Shown: positions 12,060 through 23,453, counted from the stretch's first letter. The stretch: DNA of 64,000 nt from Aquarana catesbeiana (GCF_042186555.1 NC_133328.1:612604768-612668767), one strand, 5' to 3'. Translations and numbers: made by a program. Notes: generated by a model from the letters alone, not told the origin.

Positions 12060-12985
12060 ACCTATACTTCCAAGTAAAGGAAGCCACCCCTCTCGTCAAC
12101 CAGGAGGCTGTTTTTAGACCCTGAGGAAGTTAAAACACTTCTAGGTTTATAGGGGATAGACAAGGTGACATGGGAAAAGAGAAGAAAGGAAGAGTTGAAG
12201 GGAGAGTTAAGGGGAAAAGTAGGGTATGACCCCGCGCCGAGTCCCACCAACTTGAATCTGCCTTAGTTGGGTATGGATCGAGGATCTCCAGTCAGGTATT
12301 TGACCCATGGGTCCCAAACTTTCCCAAACATCCGCATTGCATCATTTAAGATCGCTGACATGCTCTCATTGAGCATAATCCAGGAAAGTTTGTGCTTGAG
12401 CTGTTTCGAATGGCAAGACGGCCGATTTCCAAGATTTTGCAATAGTGATTTTCGCTGATATGAATATAAAGGCTATGAGACGTCTCTGAGGCCTCGAAGC
12501 TGTCTCCACCTTGCAGACCAGCAGAGCATGTCTTGGGGATTTGACAAAGTTTACTTGAGTGAGAGAGTAGATAAAGTTGTACACCCTGATCCAGGAACGC
12601 CTTACCTTAGGGCATTGCCACCAAATGTGGTACATCGTCCCTTCGTGCCCGCATCCACAGAAACACAGGGGAGACGCCAGCCTAGCTGGTGCCATGTACC
12701 ATCTCAGAAGCACTTTATAATTCACTTCGACAATAGAGGTATTAATGAGAGACCTCGAGGCCTCCTGGGCTATAGAGTGCCATGCCTCCATGTCTATCTA
12801 AGGTCAGTTGCACAGCTGCTTCCTGGAAAAGCGAGCCCCTCTCCGATCACTTATACACGTTGCCTGGAATTTCTCTTTAAATTTAAGCTGCTGGTGTGAG
12901 CGCACCTCTAGGAATATCAAGTCATGTCTTTCTATGAAAACGTTCCCTTCCTTTTTTAACCTGGCCTCTTCTATCCAGAGGCACT
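12060..12985 (-). mobile_element. L1-type LINE, 3' end fragment
   Basis: On the minus strand the sequence encodes the C-terminal part of an L1-type ORF2, then a 3' region. The element is 5'-truncated. The recognisable coding part runs from about 12800 down to 12255; the flanking limits are approximate. There is no clear poly(A) tail or target duplication. Confidence 0.6.
12366..12791 (-). pseudogene. L1 ORF2 C-terminal remnant
   Basis: The reading frame carries the Cys/His-rich C-terminal motif of L1 ORF2 proteins: CGCGHEG, then HIWWQCPKVRRSWIRV, followed by a basic region. In the cell the intact protein would supply endonuclease and reverse transcriptase for target-primed retroposition; neither domain remains here. 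Frame breaks are visible on both sides. Just upstream of the MEAWHSIAQ start the frame is closed, and near 12366 the frame shifts, after which SMSAILND and KVWDPWVKY continue in another register to about 12255. A few residues appear deleted before the CGCGHEG motif. It is clearly dead. The assignment to L1 rather than another LINE rests on this W/C/P-rich tail motif. Confidence 0.7.
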
Positions 12986-13503
12986 ACATGCCTGGAATAG
13001 CGCCATGGAATTTTTGTCACATCTCAGTGCCGGCATGCCTGGTGCATTGCTGAAATTCAATCAGATGATGACCTCAAAGGCTCTTCAGACCTAAATGCAT
13101 TTTTTTAATGAGCCAAAAGTTCATTTTATAACGTTTGGAGAAGTGAATGTTGAGGTTTTAGGTGTTTATAAGAACTGATGAGCCTCTTAAAAACTTTTTA
13201 GATGGGGGAACTATTTTTAGTGGCAAATTCCACATCCTGCTCACAGCTTCCATCATATTTGCATTTAATATCGTATAGAAAAAAACAAATCAGCATTAAA
13301 AAATGTTTCTACATTTTATGGCTCATCAAGGGACATGTTTAAATGGCTGGAAGCTGGCTCCTTACTGCACATGCGCAAGATCTGCTGGTTGGGGTTGTTA
13401 TATTTTCCGGTAGCTTCCTCAGATTTGTGATGTGAGCAGAAGGTTGTGGACGTGGCGGGGGCCAAGCGCCTGCAAACAGTAGTGTGTGTTTTTTGTGTTT
13501 TCC
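12986..13503. other. Intergenic, nothing recognised
   Basis: No supported gene or repeat boundary. Confidence 0.4.
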
Positions 13504-13620
13504 TTAACCACTTGCCCTCCGGAACGGAAAATGTACCCCCCTTCATGACCAGGCCATCGTTTGCGATACGGCCATCTATGCAAAAGCGTCGCTTAAACAG
13601 CGTTCAGTGTGAAAGCAGCC
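13504..13620. mobile_element. Left-end fragment of the TTAA-bounded family
   Basis: ttaaccacttgccctccgga matches the left end of the element at 6065 (TTAA then CCACTT). It is followed by only about 100 bases of similar sequence and is then cut by the next MITE. Confidence 0.45.
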
Positions 13621-13623
13621 TTA

Positions 13624-14803
13624 TGCTGGCCATACACTATACGAAAATGGCCGAAATTCGGTCATTTGGCCAGTTCATTCATTGTTCGGCCGGTTAATGG
13701 GCACAAAATCGATAATCGGTTGGGACGTTTTTGAGCCGACAAATTTGGAAACTTTCTAACGAATGATAAATCGAAAGGTTAATGTGTTTCTCGTCCGAAC
13801 TGTTTGCACTAGGTATATGTAAAAAAACAAACAAAAAATTGGTTTATTCATGTCCACTGAACGATTTATCGGTCATTACATGATGGCACCATGGTTTGTC
13901 CGTTTTTCGAAAATGGGTTCGGCCGATTTTTCATATAGTGTATGGTAGGGTTGCTCCGATACTAGTATCGGTTTTGGTGCCGATACCAAGTATTTGTACA
14001 AGTATCGGTACTCAAATGCACCGATACCTGAAACCGATACTTTCAGGCTCGGTTCTTTGAGCTGTCAGTGGGCCTCCCCTGTTGACAGCTGAAGTGTTAA
14101 CCACTTAAGCCCCGGAAGATTTTACCCCCTTTCTGACCAGAGCACTTTTTGCGATTCAGGACTGCGTCGCTTTAACTGACAATTGCGTGGTCGTGCGACA
14201 TGCCCTTCTGCCGCAGTATATCTGCGTGAAGCGGTCGGGAATTAAAGAAGTCCGGTAATTGGAGCTGTCAAAAAAAAAAAAAAGCAGCCAGCAATGTTTA
14301 TTAACAACATTGCTCAGCCACTGAAACACTAAAATAAAAAGAAACATTGTTTCTTTTTTAATCTTTCTGTTTCTTCAGCTGCAGATCAAAGGGATGAACA
14401 AATGTTCCTCTGTTTAACCCCTTATAAACCTTTAATTTACTCTAATCAGCCTTAATTAACTCCCTTTTCTCCATTTAATTTTTTTTTTTGTTCAAGTCTA
14501 TTTTATAAACGATAAGCAATTAAAACTTTTTTTTTGTTTGCTTTGTTAGTGAATATTTTTACACATATATATTAACATATATTTAAACATTTCACATTGA
14601 AAAAGCGCAAAATTAAAAAAAAAATCTATTTATTTCATTTGTAAATAACTTTTCAATGCTTAGTACCATTGCTGACAGCTGAAGTGAAAACAAAACAGTT
14701 GCGGTAGGTATCGGTAATTCGTAACGGCGAGTACTAAAAAAAAAAAGTATCGTACTCGTTGTAAAAAAAATGGTATCGGTGGATCCCTAGTGTATGGCTA
14801 GCA
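13624..14803. mobile_element. Harbinger-type MITE split by a hAT element
   Basis: The left end TGCTGGCCATACACTATACG and the right end, whose complement is TGCTAGCCATACACTA, form terminal inverted repeats. They are flanked by TTA at 13621-13623 and 14804-14806. Removing the nested hAT (13946-14789 plus one target copy) leaves about 330 bp. The TWA duplication indicates PIF/Harbinger. Confidence 0.75.
13946..14789. mobile_element. hAT non-autonomous element nested in a MITE
   Basis: The element has the 8-bp duplication GTGTATGG at 13938-13945 and 14790-14797. Ends are TAGGGTTGCTCCGATAC and the complement of GGTATCGGTGGATCCCTA, a terminus widely seen in vertebrate hAT elements. The interior is A/T-rich and has no transposase. 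It contains another left-end fragment of the TTAA-bounded family at about 14099, giving three levels of nesting. Confidence 0.8.
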
Positions 14804-14900
14804 TTAGACGTGCTGGTTTTCTTCACGCTTTTAATTTCTTCAGATCTTTTTCTAATGGATCTTGCTGAAAGAAATATCAGTTGTGACAAGTCATTTTTAA

Positions 14901-15248
14901 GGCTACTTTCACGCTCAGACCACCCGAGCGTTAGCGGGGCTGTGCGGACGGGAGCGGGGCGCTTTTAACCCCAAAGAAGAGGTTAACAAGGGGTTAAAAG
15001 CAACCAAAAAGCGCCGCCGCTAAAGCTCTTAGCAGGCGCTTCGGCAGCGCTGCCTATTGATTTCAATGGCAGGGGCGGTTTAAGAGCGTTGTATACACCA
15101 CTCCCGCACCGTTTTTTCCGTCCTGCAAGCGCACCGCCCCAGTGTGAAAGCACTCGGGTTTTCACACTGGGGAGGCATGAGAGGTGCTTTACAGGCGCTA
15201 TTTTTAGTGCTAAAATGCCTGAAAAGCACCTTCAGTGTGGAAGGAGTC
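14901..15248. mobile_element. Harbinger-type MITE, 348 bp
   Basis: Ends GGCTACTTTCACGCTCAG and the complement of the right end GACTCCTTCCACACTGAAG are similar. TAA lies at both flanks (14898-14900 and 15249-15251). The interior is G/C-rich with many short inverted repeats. Confidence 0.65.
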
Positions 15249-15271
15249 TAAGGGAAAGCACTGATTTGTAA

Positions 15272-15586
15272 GGCTGCTTTCACACTGATCCGTTTTACTT
15301 CCGCTTTTGCGTTAAAAAAAAAAGCGAAAGAAAAACGCGTGACCGTGTAATCCTATGGAACTCTTCATACTGATCCCTCGTGGGTCGGCTGCATTTAATA
15401 AAATCTTGCTTGCTGTATTTTTGGTGCACCTCCCTATTGAAATGCATAGTTTTTGATGCGGTTTTTGAGTCACATGTCCTGTGAAAAACGCACCGCAAAC
15501 GCGTCAAAATCACAGGAAAAAAATAGCAGCAAAAACACATATGCGTTTTTAGCAAGTTTTTGCTACAGATCAGTGTGAAAGTGCCC
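15272..15586. mobile_element. Harbinger-type MITE, 315 bp
   Basis: Left end GGCTGCTTTCACACTGATC and right-end complement GGCACTTTCACACTGATC match closely. TAA lies on both sides (15269-15271 and 15587-15589). It is only 23 bases from the related element at 14901-15248. Confidence 0.7.
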
Positions 15587-15599
15587 TAAATAGGCTCTA

Positions 15600-16149
15600 G
15601 TAGCAGTAATCTCTAATAATAGTCTCATGTAATATACCCCCCGTCTATGAAGAACATCTCATGAAGAATGTCCCAAGTCTCCATTCACTTCCATCTCATG
15701 CTTGCTGTCTGTTACCATCTCCTGTAGCATGCCGGTAGTCTTTAACCATCTCACGTTGCCTGTCTGCAGTCTGTGAAAGCTTTCTATAGCATTACATTCA
15801 CTGAATATTATGTGCGGTTCTTTGGTGATGTCAGGAGCCTGCACTTGAACCCCACTAGGTCAAGTAAGTTGACCACCACTGTTCTATATGTACTGGCCCT
15901 GTCAAAGCTGGAGTGCCTCTAGGTAAATTTAGGGATGCAGCCCCAAACTGTGTTCATTGGGTTCCCCTAAGCTAGGAACAGTTTTTGCTTCTTCCTGTTG
16001 TTGGAGAGTGTTTTCCTGTAGCTAGAACAAGAAGAAACAATGTTATGAGTTAAGTTATAGATATTTAACCCTGACCAGTCACTAGAAGGTTCCTAGCAAG
16101 TTATGTAGGCTAAGGAAGGAGATACAAATTTAGAGAACTTCTAGAAAGA
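15600..16149. other. Intergenic, nothing recognised
   Basis: Unassigned. The phrase accactgttctatatg near 15880 resembles the outer edge of hAT insertions elsewhere in the window but is too short to call. Confidence 0.4.
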
Positions 16150-16435
16150 CTCTTAGCTTCTCAGGCTTGTCCTGGAGAGGATATGGTGCTAGATGGTCTT
16201 CTAGCTTCCTAGCCTTGTTTTGGAGAGGTTGTGGTGTTAGACAATCCTCCACCCTCCCCAGGCTTGTCCTGGAGAGTCAGTGGTGTTGGCTGGTCCTCTA
16301 CCCTCCTAGGCTTGTGCTGGGGAGGATGTGGTGTTAGATGGTTCTCTACCCTCCCAGGCTTGTCTTGGAGAGGATGTGGTGTTAGATGGTTCTCTACCCC
16401 CCCCAGACACGTCCTGGAGAGGATGTGTTATTAGA
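16150..16435 (+). repeat. Minisatellite, ~54-bp unit
   Basis: About five imperfect units containing aggcttgtcctggagaggat then gtggtgttagatggttctct. The open frame through it is a repeat artefact. Confidence 0.85.
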
Positions 16436-17094
16436 AGCAAGGATTTTAGGAGTGAAGTCCTTCTATTGGTCTTCTCTGGTGGGTCATTAATTGATTTGGG
16501 GAAAACAGTGAGTTAGTGCACTTTTAGTAAGGCTTGGGGGAAACAGTCCATCAGCTCCCTAGGCATAGTTGCCAACATTCTCAAAAAATGTATAGGGACA
16601 AGTTTGTCTGTAGGCGGAGTCTTATTATAATTAGTGAGTGGGACATTCATTTGTAGGTGTGGTGAAGCAGGGGGTGGGAAAATGTGGCGCACGTACTGTG
16701 GCCCGTTGGAAAAAGGGGCGTAGTCTAAACTAAATATTGGACGTGGCTTAAAGGGGGTGTGGTTAGAGTCTGAGATGAAAGAGGGATGGGGGGAGAAGCA
16801 AGAGAGGGATGGAGAGAAAAAAAAAGAAAGAGAGATAGGGAGGGAAGGAGAGAGAAGGAAAGAAAGAAAGAGGGATGGAGGGACAGCAGGCCCAGATCCT
16901 ACACCACAATAGCAATATGTGTATTCCAGAAAGTTTAACAATCGGCAGATAAAGATACTCTAAACACCTGGTGTTAGCGCTTCAATCATCACGGCAACAT
17001 GGTTAATATGGTGTCAGGATGATTGAAGCGCATTATTTCTTATATTACATTGTAATATAAAATGAAATAGTTTAACTCACCATAATGCAGAATC
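16436..17094. other. Unassigned with GA-rich tract
   Basis: An imperfect purine-rich tract (gagagggatggagagaaa) runs from about 16775 to 16880. The rest holds no recognised feature. Confidence 0.5.
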
Positions 17095-17375
17095 AGTGGG
17101 AGCCCTGAGCGTGTCACTTGCCACCATTGCCTGCCACCAGATGCAGTTTGTGTCCCTTGTTACCACAGATGCAGTTTGTGTCACTATTCACCACAGATAC
17201 AGCGTGTCACTTGTCACCACCGATACAGCTTGTCACTTTGTCACCACAGATATAATGTGTCACTTTGTCACCACAGATATAGCTTGTCACTTGTCACCAC
17301 CGATACCAATACAGCTTGTCACCTGTCGGCACAGATGCAGCGTGTCATTTGTCGGCACAGATGCAGCTAGTCAAT
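17095..17375 (+). repeat. Minisatellite, ~24-27-bp unit
   Basis: Repeated cttgtcaccacagatacagc with variants (gtcggcacagatgcagc), about ten units with variable spacing. Conceptual translations of the tract are not genes. Confidence 0.8.
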
Positions 17376-18246
17376 GCTGCTCTGTATTGGTGATTCGGTC
17401 TCTGTGCTATTTTACCGAAGACCAGCTCTTGTGGGGAAGAAACAAGAGGCGGAGCCTGGGTGGCAATGAAAGCGGCTGTCAATAGAAATGGAGCAGCTCG
17501 CTTGTTTCTTCCTCACGAGAGCTGGTCTTCTGTAAAATGGCGGTGGAGACAAAGTCACCAGTGCCGGCCCCGGACCTCTAACCGCAGGCTCTGGCGATAA
17601 ATCGGGAAAACGCCAATTTTTCAGTGAAATTTCCCGGGACAGGGTAAGACCAGGACATGTCCCGGGAAATTTGGGACTGTTGGCAACTATCTCTAGGTAG
17701 TCAGTGCTGCATAAAGCTACTGTATGTTGCAGGCATGGACTTGCCCTTTAAGTGTTATCTCCTGCAAATTACAATGGAGGTCTCAAAGTGTAGAGTGACA
17801 AAGAAGCTGTATACGGGTCACCACAGGTCACCACTGGCTATGGTTTTGTGCCATCTCAGGGCATCCTTATGTTCTCTGTGGGTCTGGGCCAGCTGATCAG
17901 TAGAGCAATGACCTCGGGGGTTACTGAGTTTTTGAAGTTATTTGTATGTTTTCAGTGTTCAAACACAACTTCTAAATTCTTATTTAAACAGTACAAAAAA
18001 ATGAGAGACAGCATTCCTGGGTCAGACCCGTCTGTAAACAGCGTCTCTCATAGCAGCTGATCTGGGGTGAAGCTAGGACAATGGTCTAATTTTTACCGTT
18101 TTTTTTAAATCTAGATTGATATGTTGACTTATGCCTGGTGAAAGCTGATACAGGAGAAGTGTGAATTTTCAGTGGACTCGGCATCATGTTTATTATATTA
18201 TACATTTATGAATGCTACGTAGTCTGTAAGTGCAACACTATTTATA
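17376..18246. other. Intergenic, nothing recognised
   Basis: A short inverted pair (accagctcttgtggggaaga at 17421 and cacgagagctggtctt at 17511) hints at a MITE. No exon or full element was delimited. Confidence 0.35.
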
Positions 18247-18546
18247 GGCCCCATTCACACCTCAGCGTTTTGTAGCTTGTATCTCAAAGCTCCAATTTTG
18301 TAGCTCAAATTGGGCAGATTTGTGCGTTTTTTGGTGCGTTTTTTTAATTCCCATAGAAATGAATGAAAATGTGCAATTTGCGCGTTTTTGTGCACATTCG
18401 TGCATTTTTGCGCAATTTTCTGCTCAAATGAAAAAAGTGTAAAAAAAAAAATTTGTAATATAGAAATAAATACATTTTAAATACACAAATAACTAAAAAT
18501 CACCATAAATATATATATGTATATGTATGTATATATGTAATAATAA

Positions 18547-18888
18547 AGGGCAGCACAGTGGTGTAGTGGATAGCACTTTCGCCTAGCAGCAAAAGGGACT
18601 TTGGTTCAAATCCCGACCACGACACGACCTGCCTGGAGTTTGCATGTTCTCCCTGTGCCTGTGTGGGTTTCCTCCGGGTCCTCCGGTTTCCTCCCACACT
18701 CCAAAGACATGCTGGTAGGTTAATTGGCTTCTGTCTAAATTGGCCCTAGTATATGAATGTGAGTTAGGGTCCTTAGATTGTAAGCTCCTTGAGGGTAGGG
18801 ACTGATGTGAATGTACAATGTATATGTAAAGTGCTACGTAAATTGACCGAGTTATATAAGCACCTGAAATAAATAAATAAAATGAAAA
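18547..18888 (+). mobile_element. tRNA-derived SINE
   Basis: The head has RNA polymerase III boxes: an A-box-like TGGTGTAGTGG at 18559-18569 and a B box GGTTCAAATCC at 18603-18613. A conserved core follows (gtttgcatgttctccctgtg ... ccaaagacatgctggtaggt), then a LINE-like tail (gtaaagtgctacgtaaattg) and an aaataaataaataaaa end. The core resembles that of vertebrate V-SINE or Deu-type SINEs; the exact family is not certain. Degenerate relatives of the head are at 31993 and 32592. Confidence 0.8.
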
Positions 18889-19500
18889 ATAATTAACCCT
18901 TAATTAATAATATTATTATTAATAATAAACACCCATCCCCAAACAAAACGTACATTATTAATAATCATATAATAATATATTTTCATTAATCAATGTTATT
19001 ATTATTAATATTGTTAATAATACTAATAATAATAATTATTATTATTGTGTGTTAGAGTGTTTAGTTCTTTTATTATTATTATTATTTTTTGAGGGTTAGG
19101 GGTTATTTATTAATTATTTATTTAATGTATTTATTTATTATTTGTATTTATCTGTGTATTTACGTTTATTTTTTTTAATTATTATTTTTAGTAGTAGTAG
19201 TGGTAGTAGTATTAACACCCTAACCCTAACAAAAATAAAGAACCCTAATCCCATCCCTAACGTAACCCCTAATCCTAACCTTTTACGCTAACAAATAACT
19301 GAAACTAAATGAACAATAATAATAGTATTAATAATAATAAACACCCTAACCCTAACACAAAATAGTATTAATAATAATTAGTATTATTATTAATAAAATT
19401 AATAATAAAAACGATATATTTTATTAATAATGTATGTTTTGTTTGGGGATGGGTTATTATTATTATTATTATTAGTAATAATAACAATGATAAAAAATAA
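18860..19500. repeat. A/T-rich low-complexity tract (TAATAA-type)
   Basis: Long runs of taataataatta on both strands with interspersed caccctaaccctaac motifs (19206, 19261, 19342). The ccctaa triplets are scattered and not in a perfect telomeric array. Confidence 0.8.
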
Positions 19501-20009
19501 AAATAAAAGCTGATGGAAAAGCTAAAAGCAGCTGAAAAACCTAGCAGCAAATGATGCAACAGATGATAGTTTTCTCTATTGGTTAATAAAAAAAATTGCC
19601 AAAGCTCAAAACGCTGTATTAAAAATGCGCAAATTGCGCATAAAAACGCACCAAAATAACGCATTAAAATGCGCAAAAATAAGCCGGACAAATGCTCAGA
19701 CACCGAGCTCAGGTGTGAATGCATCCTTATCAGGAGATCATCAATGTCTGCCTTTGTATGTCTCATGACAAATTAAATTCAACATGATAGGAAGCCTCAT
19801 TGCTAAGCTAAGTACAGCACCCTGCTGGCTCCTCCCACCAGCCATGATCTGCTTGCATTGCATAAAGGAGCACAAAGACCCAGTGAGGACATCACTGGGT
19901 CCAAAAGAAGTTATGTAATCTGGTTACATTTTAAACTTCCATTAGTGTGTTGCTGACGAGTAAAGGGCAGAACAAGGGAAGGCAGAATATAAGATTAAAC
20001 TTCAGCTTT

Positions 20010-20507
20010 AAAGTGGTGTTCTGGCCGAAATTATACTTTTTAATTAAAAATACCCCTATAATACACAAGCTTAAGGTATTCTAGTAAAGTTAGTCTGTAA
20101 ACTAAGGCCTGTTTTGTTAGTTTATAGCAGTAGTTTGTTATTTTATAAACTTACAGCAGGCCGTGGCCATCTTAAGTGTGGGCATCTGAAGCCAGACTGT
20201 ATTTCTTCCTGAATCTCATCCTTGCAGATCTCGCACATGCTCAGTGCAGCACAAGCAGTGTAATAGGTTTCAGGTCAGGTTTCCATAGCAATGGCAGTGT
20301 CAGAGGAAGTTGCTGCCCCGTCCCAGAAGGCATTGCAAACAGGAAATGATGCGATGGGCCACGGCCAGGGAGGAGGAAGTGAAAAATGAATACAGCAGAT
20401 ATACAGTAGGTGCTGAGAAAACAAATGTAAAAATATCCAATTCGTTTACAGTGCGCAGTTTAGTGAGGGATGCTGAAGAGTTGTGGGTGGAACTCCACTT
20501 TAAAAAG
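20010..20507. mobile_element. Inverted-repeat element, copy 1
   Basis: Starts ttaaagtggtgttctggcc and ends gtggaactccactttaaa, forming short terminal inverted repeats. A copy roughly 95% or more identical by eye lies at 56152-56646 in the same orientation. No coding capacity is conserved between the two copies. Confidence 0.75.
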
Positions 20508-20581
20508 CATCTCTGAAAAGACTTGTTGTTACATGAATTGTGCATCCCACATCCTTCAATAATCATTCTATTTCTCTATAG

Positions 20582-20696
20582 AAGAGGAGAATGTTCTCCA
20601 TTGGTGCAGACAGTCGTGTTCTACAGCCTGATTGGTCGGAGCAGCTACATTTCAGGAACTTTTATGGTACAGAAGAAGAGATTGTTGAATATATAG
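20582..20696 (+). CDS. Possible exon, weak candidate
   Basis: A pyrimidine-rich stretch ends in tctatttctctatag just before this segment, and the segment is followed by a usable donor (atag then gtaggt). Between them, 115 bases are open in one frame and read MFSIGADSRVLQPDWSEQL then HFRNFYGTEEEIVEYI from the internal ATG at 20591. The amino-acid mix looks protein-like, with no low complexity. However, 38 codons can stay open by chance, I do not recognise the peptide, and both flanks are transposon-rich. It would end in phase 1. I list it as a hypothesis only; no neighbouring exon on the same strand was found. Confidence 0.2.
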
Positions 20697-21204
20697 GTAG
20701 GTAGTGGCAGTTGATAACGAGACAAACTGCTACTGCAATGATTGGCATTTTATTTGTGGGACTTTGTTTACTCCGTGGTCTGCAGTGACAGGTCAGCTGA
20801 GAAGTGACAGCTGTCAGACATACCGGGACCTTCTGTTATCAAGTTCCGTGTTGGGCAGAAAATAATTAAAATTTTTAAAGCGGAACTTCACTCTCTCAAT
20901 CATCATCAGACTATTTTTAATCCTTCTAGTTCTAGCATTAGTAAATAGATAGGAGGGGCTTTCTCAGCTAAGCACACCCTCCTGCCTGCATGCCTGAGCT
21001 AAGGGCAGATGGATTCCAGGAAGTAAGTGCTACAAGAATCACCTGCCCTTACTCAATATGGCCGCAGTAAGAAATGCTGGGGGGGAGGTTTCAAAGTGAT
21101 TTTTCATCAAAATAAAGCGTGGAGACATGGAGGGATGGATGGGAGAGTTTGCTTCGAATATTAAAATTGAATAAAATAGTGGTTTTGATTTGTGTTGCTC
21201 AGAT
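20697..21204. other. Unassigned, with a MITE start near 20879
   Basis: taaagcggaacttcactctc at 20878 and gttccactttaa at 21344 may be the ends of one inverted-repeat element. The interior to 21204 is otherwise unrecognised. Confidence 0.35.
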
Positions 21205-21345
21205 ACAGTGTAGGTTGTAAGCTCCAACAAGCAGGGCCCTCTGATTCCTCCTGTATTGAATTGTATTGTACTGTCTGCCGTAACGTTGTACAATGCTGTA
21301 GAAACTGTTGGTGCTATATAAATCCTGTATAATAATAATAATAGT
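21205..21345 (+). mobile_element. L2/CR1-type LINE 3' tail fragment
   Basis: gtaagctccaacaagcaggg ... aactgttggtgctatataaa ... taataataataa is closely similar to the 3' end of the LINE at 40845-40975, including the terminal microsatellite-like tail. Only the last ~140 bases are present. Confidence 0.7.
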
Positions 21346-21589
21346 TCCACTTTAATGGGGTTGTAAAGGTTCGTTATTTATTTATTTTTTAAATAACAAA
21401 CATGTTATACTTACCGGCTCTGTGCAAGGGTTTTGCACAGAGTAACCCCGATCCTCCTCTTCTGGGTTCCCTCAGCGGCACTCCTGGCTCCTCCTCCTCA
21501 TCGGGTGCCCCCACGTAGAGCCGCATTCCATGGGGGCACCCGTACGGGCACGCTCCGAGTCCTGCTGCTGTGTCCATTGACACTGTATG
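21346..21589. other. Unassigned G/C-rich block
   Basis: A short inverted pair (ctctgtgcaagggttttgcacagag) forms a hairpin at 21418-21442. Probably part of a MITE; limits not found. Confidence 0.35.
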
Positions 21590-21826
21590 CTGTTTCGACG
21601 GACTAAAAACAACGCATGCTCTGAAGCAAGTACGAGATGGCAGCTATTGGTTACTGGCTATTGAACTTCCTTTTTCTAGTCCCGTCGTACGTGTTGTACG
21701 TCACCGCGTTCTGGACGGTCGGACTTTGGTGTGATTGTGTGTTGGCAAGACAGTTTCAGTGGAACTCCGTCGGAAAAACCTTCAGAGTTTATTCCGATGG
21801 AAAAACCGGTCGTGTGTACGCGGCAT
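21590..21826. mobile_element. Half of a TGCCSTGTACACAC-family MITE
   Basis: The right end (ccggtcgtgtgtacgcggca) is followed by TAA, as in the complete copies. The interior (cgtacgtgttgtacgtcacc) matches the copy at 30345-30749 in the opposite orientation. The left half is missing. Confidence 0.65.
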
Positions 21827-22483
21827 AAGTGACAGACCAGGAAGAGCGAAATCGCATACAGGTACGTGATTTTGCGCAGAGGCCGCCCCACTGCAGTAAA
21901 TGTACGTGGGCGGTCCAGAAGCGGCTAAAGAAGAATTCTGGGTTACGGATATTTTATACATAGTTGCATTGGTCCAGCTTGGATCAATGTAACTATGTAT
22001 ATACCATTAGTGGCCAATGCCCCTGGAAAAGGTGCACGATGCAAAAATTCATTTTGTTTCCTTTCAGATTTGTTCGTTAATTTCATAATTTCGTTTTGCC
22101 ATATTAGAATGATTTTGTTTTTGGAATTTGTTTTGTATATTCGGATTCAGTTGGTATATTCATAATTTTTTAACCGATTTCAGAAGACGGCTGGCTATAT
22201 TGGTTCTATTGTATTCTATTTTTTTCTATTCTCTCCTATTCTTATCATCATCTTATTTCACTTTTATACCTTCTAAAATAGAAAATATTTCTATTTTGAA
22301 TTCAAATTCATTCTCGAATTCAAATTCATTTTCCGAATTCATTTTTTGAATGTTCAAATTCGTTATTTTAGTTTCGTCATCATTTATTTCGGATTTGTTG
22401 AAATTCATTCCTATTGTGTTTCAGAAATTCGGATACATCCAAATCTCCAAATAATGAAAACGTTTTTTCCGCATTTCAATTCG
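21827..22483. other. Unassigned; degenerate ATTCGAATTC-rich tract
   Basis: From about 22040 to 22480 the sequence is a degenerate mixture of aaattcg / gaattcaaattcatt words. No gene. Its right end is the insertion site of the Penelope-like composite. Confidence 0.5.
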
Positions 22484-22498
22484 CAATGAAACGAATTG
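22484..22498. repeat. 15-bp target-site duplication, left copy
   Basis: CAATGAAACGAATTG occurs exactly here and again at 25625-25639, directly bounding the 3.1-kb composite. Confidence 0.85.
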
Positions 22499-23423
22499 TT
22501 TGTAGCAAGAGATATACAAATAAACCGCCCCTGAATCTCTCTTACTCCACTGCGCCAAAGAAAAGTGCAAAGCTATATAAAAGATGTGTAAAAGAATACA
22601 AAATATGTGTACATCCACAGTGTACAGTGAAAAAAAGCTGCCACTTAAATAAATACATAGACTGATCAAAATCCCAAAACTATACCTCTCACACGTGTAC
22701 AGATAGAGATAGCGGCGCTAATATAAATTGTGTGAAATAATGGGTCAGAGCAGGATAATGCCTAACGACCCTCTACTTATGCATAAAAATAATAATAATA
22801 ATAGTGTCATGAAAAATATTAATTTTATCATGAAAAGAAATTTCCTTAACACCCAGTGAAAAGTGTCACTATATATAAAAAATTAAAAGAAATGAATAAT
22901 CAAGTTCAACAGTTGTTTTTCAATCTTCTTGTGAAAAATCTTCTTCTACTCTTCCACCACACCACCGTGATAGTGTCACCACTCCCTCTGAAGAGCGCAC
23001 TCACCAGATTGTATAGCCTCCCACTCTCGTGTTTGGCAAAACAGCAATTGAACCACACCTGGGTTGCATGTGATGAACCGTGACTCCAATCAAGCCAGCT
23101 CCATATGTGAAAAAAATGAATAAAGTGCTCCACATAGCGTGATACCATTTTGACAGATTTATTAAAATCACTTCAAACACACCTCAATGGTTACACTCAC
23201 TTTTAAACTGAAACATAAAGGCCTTTAAAAAGAAATCCACAGCAAGCACAGCAAGCAACAGGATCAGTGATCCAACGGTGCACCGCGGTCACAGCGGACC
23301 TGAAGTGTAAACTGGTGTATCTCTCACCCAACCTTCTAAGGCCCAGCCGTCCGATCGGTGTAGTCCTCCTCAGACAGCGGCATCTAATGTCAGTGCGATG
23401 GAATGCCGTGTAACCATGCCCAA

Positions 23424-23453
23424 GACATGTTTCGTCGAATAGACTTTTTCAAA
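23424..23453 (-). ncRNA. Degenerate hammerhead-like core (left arm)
   Basis: On the minus strand: TTTGAAA, AGTC-TATTC-GAC stem, then GAAAC. The stem and GAAAC are intact, but the first box differs from CUGANGA at the C and second G positions, so cleavage activity is unlikely. Confidence 0.35.

Larger units (their letters stand above)
18247..19726. mobile_element. Inverted-repeat element holding a SINE and A/T-rich filler
   Basis: The left end GGCCCCATTCACACCTCAGC and the right-end complement GGATGCATTCACACCTGAGC are similar. Flanking triplets are ATA and TTA, an imperfect TWA duplication. Inside, both ends carry matching gcgcaaattgcgca-type sequence, while the centre holds a SINE and low-complexity DNA. 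Confidence 0.55.

Noticed and set aside
18547..18640. tRNA gene
   Set aside because: A and B boxes are present, but the sequence continues into a SINE core and LINE-like tail, and no cloverleaf closes.
19206..19360. ccctaa motifs suggesting interstitial telomere sequence
   Set aside because: Motifs are sporadic and embedded in TAATAA low-complexity DNA, not in a tandem TTAGGG array.
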